Part shown: piece by piece, positions 19,983-29,610 of the stretch
Numbering within the stretch: position 1 is the stretch's first letter
Layout: the number at the start of each line of letters is the position of its first letter
Assembly (NCBI GenBank): GCA_022570795.1
Contig: JAKUDP010000004.1
Coordinates: 744,001-808,000 of the forward strand
Length of the DNA stretch: 64,000 nt
Direction: 5' to 3'
DNA from: Sphaerulina vaccinii
Lineage: Eukaryota; Ascomycota; Dothideomycetes; Mycosphaerellales; Mycosphaerellaceae
Notes under the pieces: generated by a model
Seen by the model: the letters and a program-made list of their open reading frames with translations, nothing else
The model's database searches: none
Told to the model about the DNA's origin: nothing
Program-made: the position numbers and the translations under genes

Positions 19983-22895
19983 ATGTCGCTGTCCTCGTCC
20001 ACACAGGGCGCGCCGGCCTACTTCCAGGCACTTCTCGATCGCGGGCAGAAGCGACCAAATAACAACGACGAACCTCAATTACAGCTTGGACTGGGCGATA
20101 TTGCGCGCAAGGTTAGAAATCTTGGGAAAGGCTTCACAGACGCCAAAGCACACTATCTGCTCTCTGCATCCGGCGTCAACACAAGTGAAGCTCTGCGCGA
20201 TCTCGAGGAACTTTCAGGCTCCAGAGCAGCTCCGCCACAACCTCAAGAAACTGCTCAGAATGGCGTCAAGGAAGTGCTCGCTCAGCGCTACCAGAGCGAC
20301 TTCCAGAAAATGGTCGACAGCCACATTGCGCGCGCACACGAAGACTTTGACGAAATGATCGAGGAGCGACTACATGGCGTGGACTGGGATGCGCATCGAC
20401 AGCGGATATACGAGCACTTTGGGCTTAAGAAGCCACAGAGTCTGGAAAATGGAAATGCGAATAATGCTCCAGCAGCGAGCCAGAACGGTTTTGGGCGGTC
20501 GTCTAGGCGCGGCCGTACATCAACTGCTAACGGCAAGTCATTTGGTCTTGGATCACGAATGAACAGATCTGTCATTGGCTCTGTTGCACAGCGCGGTCCT
20601 CGTAGCAGCCACTTTGGTGATATCGCGGAAAGAGGATCAGATGGCATACAACGAGCACCTGAGGATAACTTGCTGCGCAGGAAGCAAGAAAAGTACTCCG
20701 ATAAGGTCAAAGACCTGAACGTCGCGAGATTGCAGGAGAAGAACTACGCTGTATTCACACGATTTGCCGAAGCTGAAGGAGAGCCTTCGGGTGAGGATAA
20801 CTCCATGCTGATCAATGCATACAACGCACTGGTCGAGATCATCGGCGAGGACAGCACAGCACAGAACTTAAGCGAGCCGGGCGCGATTAAGGAACGCACG
20901 TTTGCGAAGGCATATCTCGACGAAGCAGGAGGTACACAGGAAAACAGTATGGTGCGCTCGCGCATCATTGACGGCTCACGCAAATATCTGGAGAAGCTAT
21001 TTCTCACCCAAATGGAGGCAGTCGTCAACAAGAATCTTCAAGACGCGAAGATTGGTGGTGTACCAGACGCTATTTCACAAGTGAAGGGCTTCGTTCGTGT
21101 TCGGGAGGCTCGCAAGGAGCTTGGGCCAAACGTCGAACTGCTGCAGGAGATCAACGAAAACGAAAAGTGCTGGGCTGTGATTTTCTACCTGCTGCGAGCT
21201 GGTCAATACTCACATGCCTTGGACTATGTCAACACGAACAATGCCGCCTTTCGACAGATCGACAGACAATTTCCTCGATACATTCGAGCATTTGTCGAGA
21301 GCGACGACCACCGACTTCCACCAGACCTACAAACCAGCATCCATAACGAGTACAGTCAACGGCAGCGGCTGGCTCCTGAAGACTCCATCGATCCATACCG
21401 CATGATGTGCTACAAGGTCATTGGGCGATGCGAGATCACGCGACGAAGTCTTGACAACATCACGAACGACATGATGGACTGGTTGTGGCTGCAATTCGCG
21501 CTCGCACGAGAGTACTCTCGCGTGGAAGAGATGGCACACGAGGCCTTCGGGCTTGCAGAAGTGCAAAGCTCAATCAAGGACATCGGTGAGAGGTACTTCG
21601 GCGCTGGTAGTGACATCGCCAATGCACCCACGACGTTCTTCTTCATGCAGATACTGGCTGGTATCTTCGAAAAGGCAGTTGCGGATCTTTATGCCCACAA
21701 CTACCTGACTGCAGTGCATTTCGCCATCGGCCTGGACTTTTATGGTCTGCTTCGTGTAAGCGACATCAGCAATAGCGACGATCTTCTCAGCTACACCACG
21801 AGACAAGAAGCCCAAATTGCGTTCGGCAGCATGATCGGCCTGTACACGAGCGACTTCCGGACTGGCAATGCCACAGCCGCTGTCGACTACATTTCGCTCA
21901 TATGCCTGAACGCCGACCTCACAGGCGACCTTGGCAAGTCACAAAAAGAGCTATGTTATCAAGCGCTTACCGAAGTTGTGCTCGAGACTCGCGAGTTCGC
22001 TCAACTGCTCGGTGACATCCGAGCTGATGGCCAACGTATTAAGGGTGCCATCGAACAGCGATTACCACTCATCAAGCTGAACAACGATCGGGAATTTTTG
22101 AAGCACATCACCCTCGTCGCAGCGCGGACAGCCGAGGAGCAGGGCCGCACCACAGATGCCGCACTCCTATACCACCTGTCAGAAGACTACAACAAGGTTC
22201 TGTCAGTTGTCAACGATGCTCTATCTCTTGCTCTCACAACCGAGCTCGGCGACACCCCAGCACGACTCATACCATTGAAGCCACGCAACGTCAACAGCCA
22301 CAACAATCAGGACGCCTCACAACAGCAAGCAAGCTTGAGCTTGACATCCATCGACGACCCGGTCCAGCTCGCCTCAGACATCAGTTCCCTGTATAACAGT
22401 GATGCCATGTACCACAGCAACATCGACAGAAAGCACAGCGACGCATGCGTAGTCCTGCTTCAGCTTGTCAGAGCGCGTCAAGAGCTCGAGGCTGGGAGAT
22501 GGGCACTTGTCATCGACGTAAGTATAGAACCACTTCGCATCACACAAACACATACTGACCCATCACAGGCCATCTCAAACGCTGAAGTTATCCCGACCGA
22601 CACTAACGGCTCTATTTCTGCAATTCGCTCCAAAGCACAATCGTTCGAACTCATGCCTTCTGCTGTTAGTCGCACTATTGGGCACGTCATGGTCTGGACA
22701 GTCGTTTCATGCAGCAATGAAGCGGAGAAGATTCGAGGTCAAGATTACGAAACTGCTGCAAGAAAAGAGATCATTGAACAGTGTGTACAGAAAGCGAAGG
22801 ACGTCATGGTGTTTGCTGGTCTGATCAGATACAAACTACCCGGACGAGTGTGGGAGACGCTTGCAAGAGCGGGTCAGGATTTGGGCGCTTACTAG
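19983..22895 (+). CDS. NIC96: Nucleoporin Nic96/Nup93
   Basis: ATG at 19983 (MSLSSSTQGAPAYFQALLDRG) opens a frame to 22895. A probable 51-nt intron at 22518-22568 (GTAAGT, CTGAC, CACAG) leaves 953 residues. The intron is a multiple of three and stop-free, so retaining it would add 17 residues. The N-terminus has the FQALLDRGxKR motif used by Nic96 to bind the Nsp1 channel trimer. Further marks are an LxLGDIARKVRNLGKG coiled segment, a long alpha-helical solenoid (CWAVIFYLLRAGQYSHALDY; LDFYGLLRVS), and the conserved C-terminus MVFAGLIRYKLPGRVWETLA. Nic96 is a scaffold linker of the nuclear-pore inner ring. A Ser/Arg/Gly-rich insert (about residues 165-215) is specific to moulds. It starts next to a gene-free upstream region and is probably constitutive. 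Confidence 0.95.
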   Translation: MSLSSSTQGAPAYFQALLDRGQKRPNNNDEPQLQLGLGDIARKVRNLGKGFTDAKAHYLLSASGVNTSEALRDLEELSGSRAAPPQPQETAQNGVKEVLAQRYQSDFQKMVDSHIARAHEDFDEMIEERLHGVDWDAHRQRIYEHFGLKKPQSLENGNANNAPAASQNGFGRSSRRGRTSTANGKSFGLGSRMNRSVIGSVAQRGPRSSHFGDIAERGSDGIQRAPEDNLLRRKQEKYSDKVKDLNVARLQEKNYAVFTRFAEAEGEPSGEDNSMLINAYNALVEIIGEDSTAQNLSEPGAIKERTFAKAYLDEAGGTQENSMVRSRIIDGSRKYLEKLFLTQMEAVVNKNLQDAKIGGVPDAISQVKGFVRVREARKELGPNVELLQEINENEKCWAVIFYLLRAGQYSHALDYVNTNNAAFRQIDRQFPRYIRAFVESDDHRLPPDLQTSIHNEYSQRQRLAPEDSIDPYRMMCYKVIGRCEITRRSLDNITNDMMDWLWLQFALAREYSRVEEMAHEAFGLAEVQSSIKDIGERYFGAGSDIANAPTTFFFMQILAGIFEKAVADLYAHNYLTAVHFAIGLDFYGLLRVSDISNSDDLLSYTTRQEAQIAFGSMIGLYTSDFRTGNATAAVDYISLICLNADLTGDLGKSQKELCYQALTEVVLETREFAQLLGDIRADGQRIKGAIEQRLPLIKLNNDREFLKHITLVAARTAEEQGRTTDAALLYHLSEDYNKVLSVVNDALSLALTTELGDTPARLIPLKPRNVNSHNNQDASQQQASLSLTSIDDPVQLASDISSLYNSDAMYHSNIDRKHSDACVVLLQLVRARQELEAGRWALVIDVSIEPLRITQTHTDPSQAISNAEVIPTDTNGSISAIRSKAQSFELMPSAVSRTIGHVMVWTVVSCSNEAEKIRGQDYETAARKEIIEQCVQKAKDVMVFAGLIRYKLPGRVWETLARAGQDLGAY

Positions 22896-23358
22896 AGCGC
22901 TTCGAGGTAGATCGATGGATTGAGCAGGAGTGGCCAAAGTCTGTTGTATAGCGCTTGCTTGAGCCTCGATGTTGAATGACGGGACCAGACCTGAAGCGTA
23001 CAATAGACACAACAACGCATAGAGGAAGGCCACGTGAAAGGAGGCACTCACTTTCTTTGCAGCATCTCACTTTTTTAAGATCTCATTATGACTGTGCGGC
23101 TAACTGCAAAGATTGCACAGATCTGTTTGCCAAATCGCCGGGAACAGATCTGAAGAAGTGAAGATCTGAAGACGGGAAGTGAGAAAGAAATGTTTGAATT
23201 GAGATGAATAATTGATTGTGTTTGTGGCAAAGTGATCTCCGCTGTCATAGGCATGTACGTACGTAGTGTACAAATGATAAATCTGCTCTCAGCTTCACTT
23301 CACCTTCATATTCTGACCCAGAAATAGCAGAGCAAAGCACAACAGCAGAAACTCCATC
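22896..23358. other. Intergenic region
   Basis: About 460 bp between two plus-strand genes. A purine-rich stretch lies near 23150-23200. No gene seen. Confidence 0.5.
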
Positions 23359-24097
23359 ATGGCCAATCGCTACCACAACAACCCACTCGCAGAAAACTAT
23401 CAGCAAAACACCTACAACGGCTTTCCCTTCCTCCCAGAATTCGGAACTCGTCGCACTGCCCCTCGCGAAGAGCCCTTCATTCACCACCGCGCTCGTGGTC
23501 ACGCCTGTCCTGGCTGGTACCAAGGTGGTCGTAAGCTTCACAAGTTCCAGTCGAAGAAGTACTGGGCTCGTCCAATCGATGGCGCACGTCAAGGCACTTT
23601 TGGTAGGATCAAGGATGCTCTGACTGGTGAAGGCCCGGATGTCTTCGTTGTTGCTAATGGCGATAAGAGGACGCTGATGAGGGATATGCCGAGGTGAGTA
23701 CAGCTTCTTCTGGTGGCTGGGTGTTGTGATGTGTAGCTGCTGACTTCTTTTCTCATTCAGTCGACACCATTGGAGTGGATGGGACAAGACTGGCCTGAAG
23801 TGGGTCGGAGACGCGAATTGGAGAGGTGCCTCTGAAGATATGGATTGGTACCCGAAGAGCTCCTACCATACACCTTGGGCTCGAAGGGAGAAAGAGCAAG
23901 TCTACAACTTTCGAACCAGGGAGTATGATGACTTGAAGGGTGAGAATCGCTGGAATTTCTGGTCTGATGCGCACTACTCTCGTGGCGAGAGAGAGAAGTA
24001 CAGTCTGCCGACTGCTTGGAGGATGTGGGACGGCAAGTGGCACACTACTGTCGATGGAAGTGCTGGTAGATGGCCAGGTGGAAGGCCATTGCGCTAA
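23359..24097 (+). CDS. Trp/Tyr/Arg-rich protein of unknown function
   Basis: Two exons (23359-23693, 23761-24097; 67-nt intron GTGAGT..TTCAG) give 223 residues. The composition is unusual: many Trp, Tyr, Arg, His and Gly, few long hydrophobic runs, no signal peptide and no membrane helix. Motifs such as HACPGWYQGGRKLHKFQSKK, RHHWSGWDKTGLKWVGDANW and WNFWSDAHYSRGEREKYSL suggest a compact, positively charged fold with repeated W-x(2-4)-W spacing. I do not recognise a named family. The splice junction falls within M-P-S-R-H-H-W and keeps the aromatic pattern going, which supports the model. A role in the mitochondrion or nucleus would be speculation. Confidence 0.75.
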
Positions 24098-24316
24098 TGC
24101 TGTCGCGGTTTGATTAATTAGGTTGACTTGGATGCTGAACATAGTGTGTTGATGAATCGCATGGGAAAAGTGAGAGTGGCCATTACCGGCGAGCCGCGCT
24201 GAGTGAGGTCGAAACGGATTTGCTTCTCAGTTGAACCATCGCTTGTCGTCCAGCACGGGAAATGCTGCTCATGAGCAGAGTTCGTTACCAGTCTTAGAGG
24301 AATAGCATGGTAGTTC

Positions 24317-24754
24317 TCAACCCATCTCAAGGTCTTCGTTCCAGCCGTAACGCGGTACGTTGGCGGCTTTGCTCAAATCACTGTCCTTCTGCAGGCTCTC
24401 TCGACTCTTCGTCAACAATGACTGCGTTTCGTCTGAGTTCCAGCTGTTTCGCAATCCTTCGACATCGCCCACGGCTTGAACAGCTGCTGTCTTAACCTGC
24501 ACAAATAGTTGCGCTTTGTCTTTGACAGGTCGCCTCATTGGCTCGATAATGAATGGAATTGTGCGCCTCATAGCGTCGATCTGGCTGAAAGTAAGCGAAC
24601 ACGCGATGAGGTCGCGCAACTTAAGCACATTACTGACCTGCTCCTGAAGTCTCTCGAGATGCGCCAGCGCCTCCTCGTATTGCTTTGCCTCCCAAGCCGG
24701 CTTAGATGCTTCGCAGAACGGCTGCGCGTTGTCAGCTTGTTGTGTGTCTGCCAT
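24317..24754 (-). CDS. Small conserved helical protein of unknown function (145 aa)
   Basis: A single exon from ATG 24754; the frame extends upstream but that part is non-conserved in character. The sequence is predicted mostly alpha-helical: WEAKQYEEALAHLERLQEQV coiled segment, then LRDTIPxLIxPM-like RRTIPFIIEPMRRPVKDKAQ, then FVQVKTAAVQAVGDVEGLRN. The basic stretch SLLTKSRESLQKD precedes a C-terminal W-x(2)-DLEMG. It resembles small Pezizomycotina proteins that I know only as hypothetical. It is divergent from the proteasome-chaperone gene, with start codons 326 bp apart, so the two may share a promoter. Confidence 0.7.
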   Translation of the reverse strand: MADTQQADNAQPFCEASKPAWEAKQYEEALAHLERLQEQVSNVLKLRDLIACSLTFSQIDAMRRTIPFIIEPMRRPVKDKAQLFVQVKTAAVQAVGDVEGLRNSWNSDETQSLLTKSRESLQKDSDLSKAANVPRYGWNEDLEMG

Positions 24755-25079
24755 ACCTGTCAACGGTTGCCGCTGACATGCGGTGATGTTGTTGGTGTAC
24801 GGCGGTGACAGGCGATAGCCCGTGGAGCGGATCATTGTCTGAACGCCACGAGTATTGGAAGGAAAGAGTTGTGAACGATCGAGTTCGGAAAGTCACGAAC
24901 GCCTCGCATTCGGCTTCGGTCCTTCCCGCGTGCAGGGGTGTCAGCATAAAATGATCCACGACGCCTGTGCTCCGTGCTGCCTTCCATCACATATGATATA
25001 TGATGCCCCTCTCGCATACACCTTGAATCACAAGCCACCAAGAAGCTGCACATACAAGATCTCGGAAACAACTATCGAA
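24755..25079. promoter_or_regulatory. Likely bidirectional promoter
   Basis: The 325 bp between the divergent starts of the 145-residue gene and the Hsm3-like gene must hold both promoters. No clear TATA box was seen. Confidence 0.5.
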
Positions 25080-26948
25080 ATGGCGAACAGCATCCTGGAA
25101 AAGCTCAACGCCAGCATTACCGCCACGACACAAGATCCTTCAGTGCCACTCGACCAGCCGACATTCGAAGAAGCAGAACTCGTGCTAGCGGAAAACCTAT
25201 CCCCAGAGCACAACCTGCAGCTGGTATCATCACTTTCCGCTCTTCTTCCCAACCTTCAGCAGGATCCTTCTCCAGCGGTAGATCTGCTATTACGACTCAT
25301 CAACCGTTACAGCTATGGCGACATTCTCAAACTCGGCAGTATACCTTTCAAGGACGGACTTGCAGTTGGAGAGCACATGAGCTCATACAACCGCCTCATC
25401 ATCTCGATACTAAATAAGGCCGCTCTGAATGCGGCAGACGCAGCATCTGTGGCAGGACTTCTAGACACTGTGCTCGCGTTGGTGCAGCTATGGCTGTGTA
25501 CTAGTGACACCGGTGTTGCCATATCCGCACAGCAGCTTCTCTTAGACCTTCTCAAGATTGATCAGCAGATCCAGACAGGACCAGATTCACATTTGCCTTC
25601 AGGTGGCCAAGGCTTGATGTGGAAGCGGCTGTTTGGAGATCAGGACATTTACAGGATGTTCTTCGAGGCGTGCTCATTCGCAAAGGCTGGCTCATCACCT
25701 CTCGCACTGAGCAAGAGTCAGAGAACACTAGCTCAAGCTCGACTGATGCAATGGCTACCTAAGGTTGCGGGCATGGACTGGAGCGCCGTGACCCGCAGCA
25801 ACCACCCAGAGATCGAGGCAGACTTCAAGTCACAAGGCGGTCTGCTGGGCTTTGCCACATCACACATGGTCGACACAAGAGACGATGTCCTCATGTATCG
25901 ATGTCTGATTGATTTCTACTCTGAAATCCTCGACGAGACACGACCAAAAGCGGCGAACCTGGGTAACAGAGAAGATTCTGTCGGCTTGCGATACTTGATC
26001 GCAGAAGGAGTGCACGCAAGCACTATAGCCATATATCTTCAGCTGCCAGGCGTAGCTGTCGATCCTCTGGAAGCCATGTTCCTGTACGGTCCAGCGGCGA
26101 ACTACATCGCCACATATGCTTCGAACTATCCCACTCATTTCATGGCAAGTCAACTGCCGCAACAAGTCAACACGCGCCTAAGCACCGCTTTGGACCAGTC
26201 TCCCGCTAAGTGGGCTCATGCTGAGTCTCCCAAGCACGATCTCCACTTACTCGCCAGTCTGCCTCGTAGTGCTTTGCTTCCAGGACCAAGAGGCTGGCTT
26301 ACCAGTCCGCTCTCACTGGTGCCATCTAAGGCTACGAACCCGGACGCCCTGCATACTCTTGCTACTGTGTTTCATGGGCCAGACCGAGACATCATATTTG
26401 GATCAGCATCGCCTGCTGCCATTGAACAAGAAGTACAGAAGGAGTCAGCTCTAGCACGAGCACTATACCACCACTACTTGAGCTTCAACCCCCGATTATG
26501 GCAGGATATTGCAAATCATGCAGATACAGTGGCTTTGAGAGATCTGGCACTATCGGCTATCGACGTCCTGGTTTCCGTCACCACCGCCAACTGGTCCGAA
26601 ACTCCCGATGTAGAACTACCTGTCACCATTGCCCACGCTCCTTCTGGACACGTTGCATTGCTTAGCCCTCCTGCCGTAGAGTATACCATGCCATACCTGC
26701 TGAAGCCACCACGCACTTTCGCGAATCTGGTTGGTGGCAGGGGCGATGCAGAGAGTTCAGCATACAAGATCGCAGCTGCCAAGTTTGATGCCCTGCGCGC
26801 GCTGAACAGTAGACTGGAGGCTCAGGTGCAGCAAACTCCTGGCGCAGGCTATGAGGACATTCTTCGCACCATATCGAGGAAGCTGGCTGAAGGTCCCTTG
26901 AGTCGAGCAGGTGAGGTTGGAGGACGAATTGCTACGCTGGAATTGTAG
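25080..26948 (+). CDS. HSM3: Proteasome-base assembly chaperone, Hsm3/PSMD5 (S5b) family
   Basis: A single exon; ATG 25080 (MANSILEKLNASI) is chosen because the in-frame extension upstream is untypical. 622 residues of HEAT-type helical repeats without Trp-rich or membrane segments. The N-terminal half carries the family pattern: LSPEHNLQLVSSLSALLPNL, LLLRLINRYSYGDILKL, VQLWLCTSDTGVAISAQQLL, and LMWKRLFGDQDIYRMFFEAC. The family binds the C-terminus of Rpt1 and helps to assemble the 19S base; in yeast the gene was named for a mismatch-repair phenotype. It is longer than yeast Hsm3 (480 residues) because of the C-terminal repeats, as in animal PSMD5 (about 500) plus extra loops. Confidence 0.85.
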   Translation: MANSILEKLNASITATTQDPSVPLDQPTFEEAELVLAENLSPEHNLQLVSSLSALLPNLQQDPSPAVDLLLRLINRYSYGDILKLGSIPFKDGLAVGEHMSSYNRLIISILNKAALNAADAASVAGLLDTVLALVQLWLCTSDTGVAISAQQLLLDLLKIDQQIQTGPDSHLPSGGQGLMWKRLFGDQDIYRMFFEACSFAKAGSSPLALSKSQRTLAQARLMQWLPKVAGMDWSAVTRSNHPEIEADFKSQGGLLGFATSHMVDTRDDVLMYRCLIDFYSEILDETRPKAANLGNREDSVGLRYLIAEGVHASTIAIYLQLPGVAVDPLEAMFLYGPAANYIATYASNYPTHFMASQLPQQVNTRLSTALDQSPAKWAHAESPKHDLHLLASLPRSALLPGPRGWLTSPLSLVPSKATNPDALHTLATVFHGPDRDIIFGSASPAAIEQEVQKESALARALYHHYLSFNPRLWQDIANHADTVALRDLALSAIDVLVSVTTANWSETPDVELPVTIAHAPSGHVALLSPPAVEYTMPYLLKPPRTFANLVGGRGDAESSAYKIAAAKFDALRALNSRLEAQVQQTPGAGYEDILRTISRKLAEGPLSRAGEVGGRIATLEL

Positions 26949-27308
26949 TGCTTCTTCGCGCAAATTTGGAATTCAAGGCAAGGAGTATCAGGCGCTAGCA
27001 GCTGCAAAGTAAGATGCTGCTTCAGAGAAGTATTATACCTGTGGGCTCTACCTTCATCATTTAGATATCGATAGTGTACTTACTATATCGAATTCGTAGT
27101 GGTCTAAGCTCTTGGTCTCTATTGATCCTTCGATCGACATTTAGCGCAGCTACATCGATCATCAGCTTCTCAGCCGCTCACGATCTGGCCAGAACTAAGT
27201 ATAACCGCAACGCATATTCAGTCCTCAAGACTACATCTTCGTTTCTCGACTTCATTGAAGCAGTGCTGGGAATACCAGACTTCTGACACATCACCAGGCA
27301 AGGAGAGA
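26949..27308. other. Intergenic region
   Basis: About 360 bp between two plus-strand genes. The downstream gene could begin within this stretch if it has an unseen 5' exon. Confidence 0.5.
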
Positions 27309-29152
27309 ATGGGACTGCTTGCTAAGGCAGGCTTGATGTGGATTGATTGCAACGAGAAGTGTCCAGACAAGCGATGGCAGGCTACTGCGATGGCACGTCA
27401 GCATGTGATGCTCGACTATCTTGCCAAGGAACCTCATGTAGCAAAATCCGCTCAAACTGGTCGGCGCAGGTATGCCAGTGTCTCTGACAAAGCACATTTC
27501 CCGACTCGCAGACACCCCTCACGCAAGCGATTGGCAGCCTATTGCAGAGGTCCACAGGCTGCCATCATTCTTGATCGGGACCAGCTCATATATCAAGCCG
27601 CATGGTGGCACAACTATCAACCTTACGGAGTCAAGCAAGGAAATTGGATCAGCTCATGTCGGCATGCTTGCAACACGAACTTCTGGCAACTCGCCCAAAG
27701 CGACGAGACTGTTCGCGAGATCTTTCTATCGTTCTCTGCCGCCAAAGAAGCCGCAGTGCGACTTTGTTCTACAGCATCTCAAGACTCCGCTGCGCCACAT
27801 GCTCGTACCTATCTGAAGCACAGGATCTCAGCCATGCAGCTTGTCAACAAAGACCTAACAGGTAACTGGAATATCGTGCAGTGAAATGCATTTCAGCATC
27901 GCTAAGCATTGTGTAGCCGAGGGAGATGCCGCAAGAGTAGCTGTTGTGTTCACAATATGTCTGCTCTGCAAGATGGCCTTTGTGGAGGGCGACTACGATG
28001 CAGCAGAATCTCATTTCATGGCGATATCTGTGCTTGTGTCGCACCGCGTGCATGTCATACCGGGCTGTATTTGGTTGTGAGTTTGGCTGAAACTCTATCG
28101 CAAGTTTGCACTAACATTTGCACAGTATGGCGGTCTGGGCTGATCTCCGCCTCACTGGAGTGAGGAATCGTGCACCAACGCTTCCCTATGGAGTACATCC
28201 CGAGTTCAGCACGTCAGTACTTCCTGCTGCAATGCGCGATCGAGCAAAGTTGCTAGCAAGCTGCAACTTTCTCGGCTTGCCAAGTACTGAAGGCATACTC
28301 CACGAAGCACTGGAGAAATTGTTGCAGAAGATGCACGAGCTGCAAATGCTGTTCAGCAACACCGACTCACTTGAAGTAGAGTGGACTGCAGCATGGACCA
28401 CGATTTACGAAGTTGCGTATGCCCTTGCCACACTTCGATCCGCAGTAGGAGAAGCAGATCAAAGCCCTGCTTATTTCTACTACAACCCGCTGCGGGTGTT
28501 CCTGCTGGCTGCAAGCATCCAGTTCTGGGCCACTATCAGGAAATTCACGCCCTTCGCTGGTGCTCATGACTATCTCCTTGGTCAGATCTCACTCGAGCTC
28601 TCCAACCTGAACCCCACAGTCATCCTGGATGTATGGCAAGCAGCTGGCGGTTCTGCAATAACACTTCTGTGGTCATTGGCGAACATATTTGGTGCCTACC
28701 TTCGAAAGGCTCTCACCATGCCTGACGCCATGCCTTCGTGGCTCCGCAACGCCATGAATCATGTCGTCAAGACAAGCAATATAACGACCTTCGAGCAGCT
28801 CGATACAGCATTGCGCTCGATGCCTTTCGCCGAGATCTTCCAGGCAGGCCTTGCCGAACCCATGTTCATTTGGCTGAGGGACAACACTCGATTCCATCAA
28901 ATTGTCGAAGAGCCTAAAGATCCTTCCACGCTCAGCAAGATTAGTGTCTTTGCATACTTGCGAGTCGGTTTCGATACAGACTTCACAATTAGCTGGTTGA
29001 CGCCAGTCGAGAAGACACCAGCAGGTCACGACAGAAAGGTGTCGATACAGTACCCGACTGACAAGCATCCTTTCTTCACCATACCGATCCGCTGGGATGT
29101 TCATGCTGGCGAGAAAGCAGTGCAGAGGGAGTATATAGAGGGAATGCAGTGA
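27309..29152 (+). CDS. Fungal transcription-factor-domain-like protein without zinc cluster
   Basis: Three exons (27309-27861, 27917-28076, 28126-29152; introns 55 and 49 nt with GTAACT..GTGTAG and GTGAGT..CACAG) give 579 residues. The frame passes cleanly through both junctions (NKDLTAEGDAARVAVVF and PGCIWFMAVWADLRL). The opening WIDCNEKCPDKRWQATAMAR and the later GDYDAAESHFMAISVLVSH, followed by an aromatic MAVWADLRL-x-PTLPY, match a large dothideomycete family. I know that family as fungal-specific transcription-factor-domain-like proteins lacking the Zn2Cys6 cluster. These have the middle-homology helical region of such regulators; direct DNA binding is not expected. The start is tentative: an ATG a few codons upstream or an extra 5' exon is possible. 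Confidence 0.75.
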
Positions 29153-29610
29153 TATCACTGGTCCGGGCCTGGTACCGAGCACAGCACTGCCAAGATCAGC
29201 ACATGATCGCAGACCTCCGTTCGCCGCGCTGGCTTTCACTCCCACCGCCTATACTATAACAACACATCTTGCGATATGCCTGTAATGCACACACCGTCTT
29301 TCAATGCTACCATACTTCGAGGCCGACGTCAGAGGCGCTTCACTAGCCTAGACCGCACCGCCATGGCCAGGTTTTTACCAGTTTCCGCGATAGGCATAAG
29401 GCAAAAGGTGGGTCGTTGAGGACGCGAGGCTGCCACGTTCAGCATCTGGGCTCCGTGGGCTGTTCCTGTGCCTTGATGCGGGACAACCACCGGAATACGC
29501 ACAATGAGCATGACGTGAGGCTTTCTTTGTTGTTATAGATCGTTCGTAGGTCCGTTTCTTTCCTGCTACTCCTGACCACACAGCATTTCTTACCCATAGC
29601 CACCGACACC
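29153..29610. other. Intergenic region
   Basis: About 460 bp containing the promoter of the amylase gene. No element seen with confidence. Confidence 0.5.
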
